Positions 26,444 to 33,707 of a DNA stretch of 64,000 bases are shown one piece after another. The DNA comes from Perlabentimonas sp964490015 (GTDB lineage: Bacteria > Bacteroidota > Bacteroidia > Bacteroidales > Tenuifilaceae). The notes beneath the pieces are model-generated. The model was given only the letters and a program-made list of their open reading frames with translations. It was not told the origin of the DNA and searched no databases. The stretch is from contig CAZBBA010000011.1 of assembly GCA_964490015.1 (NCBI GenBank), forward strand, positions 8,053 to 72,052. The letters run 5' to 3'. Position numbers and translations under genes: made by a program. Each line of letters begins with the position of its first letter. The stretch's first letter is position 1.

Positions 26444-26517
26444 TGACCCCGGAGGGATTCAAACCCCCAACCTCCTGATCCGTAGTCAGGTGCTCTATTC
26501 AGTTAAGCTACGGAGTC
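26444..26517 (-). tRNA. tRNA-Arg(ACG)
   Basis: 74 nt on the minus strand. All arms fold: acceptor GACTCCG/CGGGGTC (one G-U pair), D stem GCTT/GAGC, anticodon stem CCTGA/TCAGG with loop CTACGGA (anticodon ACG, read as ICG), T stem GGGGG/CCCTC. CCA is not encoded. The T loop reads TTTGAAT (U at position 56 instead of C) and the D loop has GA instead of GG, so the normal G19-C56 pair seems replaced by A19-U56. Confidence 0.95.
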
Positions 26518-26567
26518 GAATGCGGGTGCAAATGTACTGCTTTTTTTTAAAAATCCTATAAGGGGAT

Positions 26568-26598
26568 AAAAAAATCCCCGATAATCGGGGATTTTTTT
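26568..26598. terminator. Terminator after rplS
   Basis: 14-bp stem with A7/T7 flanks (26568-26581 with 26585-26598) and a 3-nt loop, directly after the rplS stop codon on the minus strand. Confidence 0.9.
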
Positions 26599-26605
26599 AT
26601 GATAT

Positions 26606-26968
26606 CTAGTTTTTGTCGGTCTTCACAATTTTCTCCTTAATCCTAGCTTTCTTACCGGTTAGGTCGCGTAGGTAGAATATCCTCGCACGACGAACTTTAC
26701 CCGCTTTGTTAACCTCAACCTTGTCGATAAAAGGTGAGTGGTAAGGGAAGATACGCTCAACACCCACACCGCCCGAAATTTTACGAACAGTGAAAGTTTC
26801 GGTAACTCCACTGCCTTTGCGCTGGATTACCACGCCCCGGAAACTCTGGATCCGCTCCTTGTTACCTTCCTTAATCTTGTAATGAACGGTAATGGTATCA
26901 CCGCTCTTAAAGTCGGGATGCTGCTGTTGTGCTTCAAAAGCCTGCTCCGCAATTTTGATAAGTTCCAT
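26606..26968 (-). CDS. rplS: 50S ribosomal protein L19
   Basis: 120 residues, full length. It is recognised by KSGDTITVHYKIKEG, the FRGVVIQRKGSG loop and the C-terminal basic segment KVRRARIFYLRDLTGKKARIKE. L19 sits at the 30S-50S interface. In this genome it stands alone, without the rpsP-rimM-trmD operon of proteobacteria, between its own perfect -7 box (27064-27057) and a strong terminator. Confidence 0.98.
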   Translation of the reverse strand: MELIKIAEQAFEAQQQHPDFKSGDTITVHYKIKEGNKERIQSFRGVVIQRKGSGVTETFTVRKISGGVGVERIFPYHSPFIDKVEVNKAGKVRRARIFYLRDLTGKKARIKEKIVKTDKN

Positions 26969-27056
26969 TGTATTGTTTTATTTGTTTTGTTCCACAACAC
27001 GCAATATTACTGATTTTGAATCTTTTTAGTAAGAGATTGCGCTGAAAAATGTGCCG

Positions 27057-27064
27057 CAAAAGTA
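27057..27064 (-). promoter_or_regulatory. rplS promoter, -7 box TACTTTTG
   Basis: Perfect TAnnTTTG on the minus strand with a TTTG -33 element about 16 nt upstream. The leader to ATG 26968 is about 80 nt, long for this window. Confidence 0.75.
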
Positions 27065-27098
27065 TAAAAATTATTTGAAACAAAATAGTTTAACACGA

Positions 27099-27125
27099 AA
27101 AAACTGCCCCAAAAGGGCAGTTTTT
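27099..27125. terminator. Terminator of the C69 dipeptidase gene
   Basis: 11-bp stem (27099-27109 with 27115-27125), CAAAA loop and A/T flanks on both sides. Confidence 0.85.
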
Positions 27126-27147
27126 ATTATTGCTTCGGATCTTTACA

Positions 27148-28890
27148 CTACTCGGGTTGGAGCAATTTATCGCCAGTGGCCTCAATAACCTGTTTTTTCC
27201 ACCAGTCGGGGTATTGCGGATTGCTCATTCGGGCTGGAGCAGCGTTGTACTGGTTCCACTTAAATACACCATTCTCCTCCTGCTTAATATTGCCATCGAT
27301 ATACTTAACAAGCAGGAACTCGAAAAGTTTGTTCCAACGCGCAACCAGAGCATTAGCTGTATTCACGGAGTATGTTGTAACAAACTCTAGTGCTTCGGCT
27401 GGATTCTCTTTGTAGAGTTTCTCAGCCGCCTTATCAACTAATGGAGTCATTTGGGCGTAGTAGTTCTCAAGTTGCTTTTGAACCTTGCGGATATCGGCGC
27501 TCATCACATCATAGCGGAGGTAAGCAAAATTTGAGACTTTACTAAATACCCAGAATGCGGCATCGGGCGAGTAGTTTAGCAAGTCGCCATTGCCTTGGGC
27601 AAAAGTTTCAGGAACGCGGGTCGACCCGCAGTAGATTGGAGTGTAAACTGTGGTTGCAGCATCATCAACGCTAAACCAAAGAATTCCACCAATAGGGTTG
27701 GGTAACCAGTTACGGCTTTGGGTTACAAAGGAGAAACCCGTTTGCTGAGTGGCAGTTGCACGCTCGTTCACGTAGGTTTTGCCTTCGTATTTCCAGGTAA
27801 GTGGACGCCAGCGGTAGGGGAGGCCGTGGGGGCCAGCGCCGGGGTCTTTGCTCATATCGAGTTCAGTTCCCTCCAGATGATCGCGCATAAAATCCATTAA
27901 ATCTTGTGCCGAAAGTTTACGCTCGGGCTTAATACACAACGGCATACGGTTGCTAAGGTCATGACCTTTAGCGTAATCAAAATGACTCCACATGCTCTTG
28001 TCGATCTCCTTGAAGAACGACCATACCCTCATTTCGCAGAAGCGGGCTGAGCCAAAGTCGAGGGGAGCGTAGGTGTCGGAGAAGCTGAAGTCGGAACCAT
28101 CGCCCTTGTAGTAACCTTTTGCTTTAGCAAAATCAATCACATCGTGGGAATACACAACCTTAACCTCGGGGTTAAAAATCTTATCAAGATTTTTTGAGCT
28201 GATTGAGTTTACGCCATCCTCCTTGGGGAAGGTTGTAATGCGGGCATGGTTGGCATGGCCACTCACGTATCCATCGGGGATTAGTTTGGCTACCCAAACG
28301 GCACCCTTGTTGGCATTAAACGATTTCTTGGAGCGACGATCAGTTTTCATGTCGGTTCCTTTGCCGATAAGTTCCATGATCCAAACCTCGTTGGCGTCGG
28401 CAATTGAGAATGATTCACCGCTGCTGTAGTATCCAAATTCGGCTACCAGTTCGGCCATAATTTTTATCGCTTCGCGGGCAGTTTTAGCTCGCTGTAGGGT
28501 TATGTATATTAAGCTGCCGTAGTCAATTAGTCCTGTTGTGTCAACCAGCTCTTCGCGTCCGCCGTAGGTGGTTTCGCCAATGGCCAGCTGATATTCGTTC
28601 ATATTGCCAACAACCCTGTATGTTTCAGCAACCTGCGGGATTTCGCCAAGAAACTTGCCAGTGTCCCACTCGTAAACCTTAAGCATGGTTCCAGCAGCAT
28701 ACCTGGCCGCTGGCCAAAAGTAAAGTTCGCCGTACAGGTAGTGCGAGTCGGCTGCGTAGGTAATCATTGTTGAGCCATCAACAGATGCTCCCTTGGTAAC
28801 AAGAAAGTTTGTACAGGCTTGTGCTTTGGGCGATAGCATAAGGGCTGCCATGGTTAACCCAAAGCCTAAAAGTCTGAAAGATTTTTTCAT
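27148..28890 (-). CDS. C69 family dipeptidase, exported
   Basis: 580 residues from ATG 28890. The signal peptide ends AQA|C, leaving the catalytic Cys (CTNFLVTKGASVDGS) as the N-terminal nucleophile, as in the U34/C69 Ntn-hydrolase dipeptidases. Other family blocks: TYAADSH, GNMNEYQLAIGETTYGG, YYSSGESFSIADANEVWIMELIG. It hydrolyses dipeptides, probably in the periplasm. The longer reading frame upstream crosses a perfect -7 box (28929-28922) with a TTTG 18 nt before it, so the start at 28890 is well supported. Monocistronic. Confidence 0.93.
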   Translation of the reverse strand: MKKSFRLLGFGLTMAALMLSPKAQACTNFLVTKGASVDGSTMITYAADSHYLYGELYFWPAARYAAGTMLKVYEWDTGKFLGEIPQVAETYRVVGNMNEYQLAIGETTYGGREELVDTTGLIDYGSLIYITLQRAKTAREAIKIMAELVAEFGYYSSGESFSIADANEVWIMELIGKGTDMKTDRRSKKSFNANKGAVWVAKLIPDGYVSGHANHARITTFPKEDGVNSISSKNLDKIFNPEVKVVYSHDVIDFAKAKGYYKGDGSDFSFSDTYAPLDFGSARFCEMRVWSFFKEIDKSMWSHFDYAKGHDLSNRMPLCIKPERKLSAQDLMDFMRDHLEGTELDMSKDPGAGPHGLPYRWRPLTWKYEGKTYVNERATATQQTGFSFVTQSRNWLPNPIGGILWFSVDDAATTVYTPIYCGSTRVPETFAQGNGDLLNYSPDAAFWVFSKVSNFAYLRYDVMSADIRKVQKQLENYYAQMTPLVDKAAEKLYKENPAEALEFVTTYSVNTANALVARWNKLFEFLLVKYIDGNIKQEENGVFKWNQYNAAPARMSNPQYPDWWKKQVIEATGDKLLQPE

Positions 28891-28921
28891 AATTACACAA
28901 ATTATTGGTTTGTATTTCGCA

Positions 28922-28929
28922 CAAAAATA
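28922..28929 (-). promoter_or_regulatory. C69 dipeptidase promoter: TTTG-N18-TATTTTTG
   Basis: Perfect -7 box with a -33 TTTG at 18-nt spacing. One of the best promoters in the window. Confidence 0.78.
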
Positions 28930-29039
28930 GAAAAAAAGGGCAAATACCAAAGGCCTTTTCAAAGTTGCCAACGGGTTTTATCCTTGCCTTAGTAAGATAG
29001 AATAAGTATAAACAGGTTTAGCTTGTGCGGATAGATTAG

Positions 29040-30107
29040 CTAGTAGTAAAGGCATCCCCCAATGGAGTTTTCCCTTGCTCCCGTAGCCGACGAAAGTGCT
29101 GATGAAGTTTTATTTAGGTAGAGTACGGCCAGAAATCCAAAAATTAGCGCTTCCTTAAAATCAATGAGATTTTGGTTGGGGACAACTACTTTACAGCTGC
29201 ATTTCTGCTCAATTAGGTTGATAAGAAACTGGTTCTTGGCACCCCCGCCTGTTACTAGAACTTTACCATTGGGCTTAACGGCAAATGACTCGCTAATCTT
29301 TTGCGATACATGTTCGTACACAGTTCTAAGTGCATCTATGGTGCTAATTTGATATAGGTTGATTGCTGGTGCAAAGGTATTCTCGAACCACTCCCTTCCC
29401 AACGATTTTGCACCTGATTCCTTGTAGAAATGTAGGTTATTAAGTTGATCGAGCAGCTCTTGGGATACATTCCCATTTTTGCCTATTACTCCATCCTTAT
29501 CGAATGGTTTGTTGAGCTGATTGGCCAAGTAGTTTAGCGCCATATTTGCAGGACAAATATCGAAAGCCATTCTTCCCTTCTCGGTGGCGTAGGATAAGTT
29601 CGCAATTCCCCCAATATTTAGGCAGATATCAAAATCAGCAAAAAGGAGATGGTCGCCAACAGGAACGAGGGGGGCACCTTGGCCTCCGCGAGCAATGTCG
29701 CCGCTGCGAAAGTCGCATACACAGGGTATTCCCGTTAATGCTGCGATATGAGCGCCACTTCCAATTTGGGTTGAATATCCTTGGCTGGGATTATGAAAAA
29801 CCGTATGGCCATGAGAGCCAATTACATTGATTTGAGCATTACTGTCAACGGAAAATTCGTTTACCCTCTCGGCTATCCATTTGCCATACCAGGCGTTGAG
29901 TTTGGCCAAGTCGTTCCCCGAGAGTTTATGCGAATTTCGGAGTAATTCCTCAATCTCGGCAGGGTAACTTACAGTTTTCGCTTTTTCGATGGTGAAAGTC
30001 CAACTCGAATCATTAAGTTCAAACAAGGATTGACATAAATCTAAGCCATCGAGCGAAGTGCCCGACATAATACCTAGTGTTCTGAACTTGTTGGTGGCTG
30101 CCACCAT
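29040..30107 (-). CDS. anmK: Anhydro-N-acetylmuramic acid kinase
   Basis: 355 residues of the ASKHA kinase fold. GIMSGTSLDGLD at the N-terminus is the family signature; GSHGHTVFHNP, CDFRSGDIARGGQGAPLVP and VTGGGAKNQFLI follow. AnmK phosphorylates and opens 1,6-anhydroMurNAc to MurNAc-6-phosphate in cell-wall recycling. It is the second gene of an operon: the exported-protein gene at 30128-30826 ends 20 bp before it. The nearby M23 endopeptidase gene also concerns peptidoglycan. Confidence 0.96.
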   Translation of the reverse strand: MVAATNKFRTLGIMSGTSLDGLDLCQSLFELNDSSWTFTIEKAKTVSYPAEIEELLRNSHKLSGNDLAKLNAWYGKWIAERVNEFSVDSNAQINVIGSHGHTVFHNPSQGYSTQIGSGAHIAALTGIPCVCDFRSGDIARGGQGAPLVPVGDHLLFADFDICLNIGGIANLSYATEKGRMAFDICPANMALNYLANQLNKPFDKDGVIGKNGNVSQELLDQLNNLHFYKESGAKSLGREWFENTFAPAINLYQISTIDALRTVYEHVSQKISESFAVKPNGKVLVTGGGAKNQFLINLIEQKCSCKVVVPNQNLIDFKEALIFGFLAVLYLNKTSSALSSATGARENSIGGCLYY

Positions 30108-30127
30108 TATCGATTTATAATAGTGAA

Positions 30128-30826
30128 TTAGAAATTCCGAATAAGCCTGCTGATGGCTGCATTGGTTAACCCGAGGTAGGTATCAGTACTTTCCCTGTTA
30201 AATTCCTTTTTGTTAACCAGCCCGTTAAAGATATCTTCGCTCATAACCCAAGGATCTTTGGCTGTAACTGTTGCCGAAATTTTTTGAAGAGGAAGAATTC
30301 CCTTATCGTTATATGTGGTTATATCGATGGTTATTCTTGGTAGACAAGCATTCTCCATTTCGGAGAGTTTGTTGGCAATGGAATCGCTAGTGGGAACAGA
30401 AGCGCCATAACCAGCATCCCTTTTTTCTATTGCTGAAATAATGTTTATCTCAACTCTCATGTAGTACTTTGAGGTGCCTCGCTTCAGCGCTTGATTTATG
30501 CTAACACTTGGAAAGTTATACTCATCGTATTTAAAACTTTTGCCATAAGCGTTTACAGGCAGAATGTACATACCGATTTCTTGCTCTAATCGGGCTTCCA
30601 GTAGGTACCAGGTGCGTTCCTTGAGCAATGTTATTACCTTGTCGGCCTTACGGTTTTCAACCTCAGGGAAAAGTTGAGATTGTGTGTCAAAAATTGGCTT
30701 TATATCCTTAGCAATATTGTAGTTAAAAGTGATTAAGGCAAGTTCCCTGTTCTGATAGCGTTGGGTTTGTCCGTTGGCAAACAGCACTGCAAGGGAAAAG
30801 CAAAGGGTAATAACAGTTCTAATCAT
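30128..30826 (-). CDS. Exported protein of unknown function in an operon with anmK
   Basis: 232 residues with a signal peptide (cleavage near ANGQ-TQ). The mature part is mixed alpha/beta with no cysteine pattern or catalytic motif recognised. It is 20 bp upstream of anmK on the same strand, so a role in the envelope or in muropeptide handling is possible but unproven. A perfect -7 box TAGATTTG lies at 30854-30847, 20 nt before the start codon. Confidence 0.75.
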   Translation of the reverse strand: MIRTVITLCFSLAVLFANGQTQRYQNRELALITFNYNIAKDIKPIFDTQSQLFPEVENRKADKVITLLKERTWYLLEARLEQEIGMYILPVNAYGKSFKYDEYNFPSVSINQALKRGTSKYYMRVEINIISAIEKRDAGYGASVPTSDSIANKLSEMENACLPRITIDITTYNDKGILPLQKISATVTAKDPWVMSEDIFNGLVNKKEFNRESTDTYLGLTNAAISRLIRNF

Positions 30827-30846
30827 ATTTTTTAATGTTTGTTTTG

Positions 30847-30854
30847 CAAATCTA
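30847..30854 (-). promoter_or_regulatory. -7 box TAGATTTG of the 30826-anmK operon
   Basis: Perfect TAnnTTTG on the minus strand, 20 nt upstream of ATG 30826. The -33 element is not clear. Confidence 0.6.
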
Positions 30855-30898
30855 CAAAAATGGCTTCACAAGTATATATGGTTGAATATCGATTTACA

Positions 30899-32638
30899 TC
30901 ACCATGTAAAAGTGCACCTATAAATGGTTTGATTTTCTTTTCGGTCGGTAACCCGTAATTCTAATTGATGTGTCTTCCCTCTTTCGAGCCGCTGAGCATC
31001 AATTTCATAGAATAATAGCTTGTTCTTGGGGTCGTGCTCAAAGAGAGCCCAATTCCCATTTATTGTTCCAATAATAGTTGCAATGCCACTTAAATCATCA
31101 TCAACACGAAACATGATCTGTGATTCCTTGCTCATATCCTTACGGTTAAATATATTTATTGGCGAAATGGTTGGAGCAATAGAATCGATGACAACAAAGA
31201 AATCGCCAAAGAAATTCACTTGAGCTTCCACCATACCCTGCGAGAATTTTCCCCCAGCCGATTCTACCTCATCTTTGTTATTGATGGTTGCAATTAGCGC
31301 CTTATCGGCAATGCTAATGGGAAGTGAGTCGGCTTTAATTCTTAGGGTATAAGGCCTGTGAACTGCAGTGTGTCTATTATGAATCTGAATAACTGGTGAG
31401 TATGAATTTGGGCGTATCTCCTTCACCTCGTAGGAGAAAGAGATATTGCTATAAAGTGAATTTTTGGGCATGCTAATGTTAAACCAATCGGTTTGGTAAG
31501 TATTATCCTTAAAGAATAACCATTGCTGCTGGGGTAGCGTGGCTTCTGGTGCAGAAACCGTTCGTAACAGGTTGCCTCTTTCAACTCCCTTAAGGGTTAG
31601 CGAAAGATTGCAGCTATTACCCTTTGGATCTTCAACAACCACTTTTACACTGTATAAGCTGTCGGGTTTTACCTGAATAATGCCATTGTTTACAACCTTT
31701 TTGTATGTTGATAGCAGGTTATTTGGTTCGCGATAAAGCTTATGTACCCTTTTACCTTCCTCCTGACGAATCTTATAATCGATATGGCTATTTACATAAC
31801 GCGATTCAGAGAAGCTAAACTCATCCATGCTAAAATGGTAGCGAAGTTCATTGTTCACAAACATCTTAATACTATATATTCCACAACGTAGGCTAGTCCA
31901 ATTCACAAAATCGTAAGCTTTTATACCAAGTGCTACATAGCCCGAAACCTTAACTGTATCGGCAACACTATAAGTTATGTTTTGGTTTTGAACATTTAGC
32001 GCTAGCGTGCTGTTTATACCATTGATGCTGCTGGTAGCATTCAGCGGGTAAAGCCAGGCCCCGTTTATTACAGGGGGCAGTATGTCGTTCAGGGCCAAGT
32101 TGCTGAAAGCAGGATTTAGAGGTATCTGGTTCTGGGTGAGCCTAACCTCGTAGTGAAGATGAGGACCACCGGAGCTGCCTGTATTTCCGCTAATACCAAT
32201 TAATTCGCCCCGTTTCACGGGGAACTGGTTGGGGCTTAGGGGTAGGTCAATTTCAAACGATTTACGGCTATACTGTTGGTCTTTGACAAACTTATCGATT
32301 TGTGGAGTAAATCGATCGAGGTGAGCGTAAACGGTAGTAATACCGTTGGGATGTTGAATGTAAATGGCCTTCCCAAAACCAGTACCACCAACGCGAACCC
32401 TCGCAACAAAGCCATCTGCCGATGAGTACACGTTTTGCCCAATTTTTCCGCCAGTTCTAAAATCGAGACCGGCGTGAAAACTGTTGGTTCTTATCTCCCC
32501 AAATGAGGCTGAAAGTGCCAAATCGCCCCTAAGAGGCGGGTGTAAATCAAAAGGGCTTAGGTTGGGTTGACTGTATGAATGATTGATAGTTATAAGAGCA
32601 CAGCAAATGGTGGCAAATACCGAAAACTTGTTCAACAT
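30899..32638 (-). CDS. M23 family metallopeptidase (peptidoglycan endopeptidase), exported
   Basis: 579 residues from ATG 32638. Signal peptide, then an N-terminal LytM/M23 domain (about 30-190) with zinc ligands in HAGLDFR and the GPHLHYEV motif. The remaining ~390 residues are beta-rich, Ig-like and of unknown role. It probably cleaves peptidoglycan cross-links. The longer ATG 32674 version is excluded because a perfect -7 box lies at 32670-32663, inside it. Divergent from the zapA operon. Confidence 0.92.
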   Translation of the reverse strand: MLNKFSVFATICCALITINHSYSQPNLSPFDLHPPLRGDLALSASFGEIRTNSFHAGLDFRTGGKIGQNVYSSADGFVARVRVGGTGFGKAIYIQHPNGITTVYAHLDRFTPQIDKFVKDQQYSRKSFEIDLPLSPNQFPVKRGELIGISGNTGSSGGPHLHYEVRLTQNQIPLNPAFSNLALNDILPPVINGAWLYPLNATSSINGINSTLALNVQNQNITYSVADTVKVSGYVALGIKAYDFVNWTSLRCGIYSIKMFVNNELRYHFSMDEFSFSESRYVNSHIDYKIRQEEGKRVHKLYREPNNLLSTYKKVVNNGIIQVKPDSLYSVKVVVEDPKGNSCNLSLTLKGVERGNLLRTVSAPEATLPQQQWLFFKDNTYQTDWFNISMPKNSLYSNISFSYEVKEIRPNSYSPVIQIHNRHTAVHRPYTLRIKADSLPISIADKALIATINNKDEVESAGGKFSQGMVEAQVNFFGDFFVVIDSIAPTISPINIFNRKDMSKESQIMFRVDDDLSGIATIIGTINGNWALFEHDPKNKLLFYEIDAQRLERGKTHQLELRVTDRKENQTIYRCTFTW

Positions 32639-32662
32639 AAAAAAATGGACTTTTTTGTTACG

Positions 32663-32670
32663 CAAAGCTA
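32663..32670 (-). promoter_or_regulatory. -7 box TAGCTTTG of the M23 gene
   Basis: Perfect TAnnTTTG on the minus strand, 24 nt before ATG 32638. Confidence 0.65.
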
Positions 32671-32743
32671 GCATTTTTAAAAGTTTTTTAGGATATTAGA
32701 GGAAAATTTGGTTGCAATTTTTGATAATCTCTTAAACTCGTTG

Positions 32744-32751
32744 TAACTTTG
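32744..32751 (+). promoter_or_regulatory. zapA-operon promoter: TTTG-N20-TAACTTTG
   Basis: Perfect -7 box with a TTTG at 20-nt spacing upstream; 19 nt from the box to ATG 32771. Confidence 0.75.
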
Positions 32752-32770
32752 TAGTACTTAAATCAAGCAA

Positions 32771-33064
32771 ATGAGCGTAGAGCAGAATACTATTCATACA
32801 AGCCTTAAAGCAAAGATCAAGGAGCTTATTTCTGCATACGAAAAGTTGAAGGAAGAGAACCTAAAACTCTCAGAGCAAAAGGCTACCCTGGAGAATGTGC
32901 TTCAGGAACGTGAGTTGGCCTTTTTAGAGCTTGATCGAAAGTACAATCAGCAACAGCTTGCAAAAGCTTTTGCCGCATCGAGTGAGGATACTCACGATGC
33001 AAAAATTAAGGTGAATAGGATTGTGCGGGAAATTGATCAATGCATTGCTCTTTTAAACAGATAA
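32771..33064 (+). CDS. Small coiled-coil protein upstream of zapA
   Basis: 97 residues, strongly coiled-coil from about residue 10 to 65 (IKELISAYEKLKEENLKLSE), ending in a short helical tail. It is 17 bp upstream of zapA on the same transcript. The size and composition recall ZapB, which bridges ZapA rings in proteobacteria, but no sequence homology can be claimed by eye. Likely a division-associated partner of ZapA in Bacteroidota. Confidence 0.75.
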   Translation: MSVEQNTIHTSLKAKIKELISAYEKLKEENLKLSEQKATLENVLQERELAFLELDRKYNQQQLAKAFAASSEDTHDAKIKVNRIVREIDQCIALLNR

Positions 33065-33081
33065 TTACTTAGATCGAATCG

Positions 33082-33396
33082 ATGGAGGATAAGTTTTCAA
33101 TACGTGTGAATGTGGCCGATAGGTACTACCCTCTTAAGATAGATCGCAGCGATGAGGAGAAGATCCGAAAGGCTGCCCGGATGATTAACGAGAAGGTGGC
33201 TCAGTATAAGAGCCGGTATACCGATAAGGATAAAGACCTTCAGGATTTCTTGGCGATGGCAGCCCTGCAGTTTGTAATAAAGCTAATCGAAAGTGAGAAC
33301 CGCTTTGAGGTTGCACCCATTATAGATGAGCTTGGCGAATTGGATGAATGGCTCGATGAGTATCTGGTAAAGAGTAATATACGTTCTTTTAAATAG
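33082..33396 (+). CDS. zapA: Cell division protein ZapA
   Basis: 104 residues: N-terminal ZapA head (FSIRVNVADRYYPLKI; DEEKIRKAARMINEKVAQY) and a C-terminal helix. ZapA binds and bundles FtsZ. It lies directly upstream of the predicted 6S RNA, the same gene order (zapA then ssrS) known in E. coli, and then rny. Confidence 0.9.
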   Translation: MEDKFSIRVNVADRYYPLKIDRSDEEKIRKAARMINEKVAQYKSRYTDKDKDLQDFLAMAALQFVIKLIESENRFEVAPIIDELGELDEWLDEYLVKSNIRSFK

Positions 33397-33400
33397 TACT

Positions 33401-33603
33401 GCCCGCACTGTTTCCTTAACATATTGCGAAACTCAACACTATCATCATTGGAGAAGGACTTAGGCCAATGTAGGACAGGCCTTAATTTCAGCCCAGCTGG
33501 AATCTCATTTACTGAGACGTTGGAAGTTCGAAATTGGCGGCCACTCCACCCATGTCGTATTGGGGTTTCAAATATCTATAGGGAATGCAGTGCGGGCTTT
33601 TTT
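33401..33603 (+). ncRNA. ssrS: 6S RNA (ssrS), predicted
   Basis: A ~200-nt non-coding transcript candidate between zapA and rny. The ends form a perfect 10-bp closing stem (33401-33410 with 33588-33597), extended by TTCC/GGAA, and the 3' arm runs straight into seven T, giving its own terminator. Inside are small hairpins (AGGCC/GGCCT near 33461-33483; TCTCA/TGAGA near 33506-33520) flanking internal loops, like the open-promoter mimic of 6S RNA, which sequesters the housekeeping RNA polymerase. Length, rod shape and zapA linkage support the call; a covariance search would settle it. Confidence 0.78.
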
Positions 33604-33615
33604 TGTGTATAATCT

Positions 33616-33639
33616 CAATTGCCTTTTGCTAGGCAATTG
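33616..33639 (+). promoter_or_regulatory. Hairpin in the rny leader
   Basis: Perfect 8-bp stem CAATTGCC/GGCAATTG with an 8-nt loop, between the 6S terminator and the second hairpin before rny. Confidence 0.65.
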
Positions 33640-33652
33640 TCGATATAAGTAC

Positions 33653-33676
33653 ACTGGAGCGAACTCCAGTTTTTTT
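33653..33676 (+). terminator. Terminator-like hairpin immediately before rny
   Basis: 7-bp perfect stem (33653-33659 with 33664-33670), CGAA loop, six T. The U-tract ends one base before ATG 33678 and about 30 nt before ATG 33708. Position suggests attenuation or autoregulation of rny. Confidence 0.7.
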
Positions 33677-33707
33677 GATGTTCTTTTTAATACTAATACT
33701 AACAACA

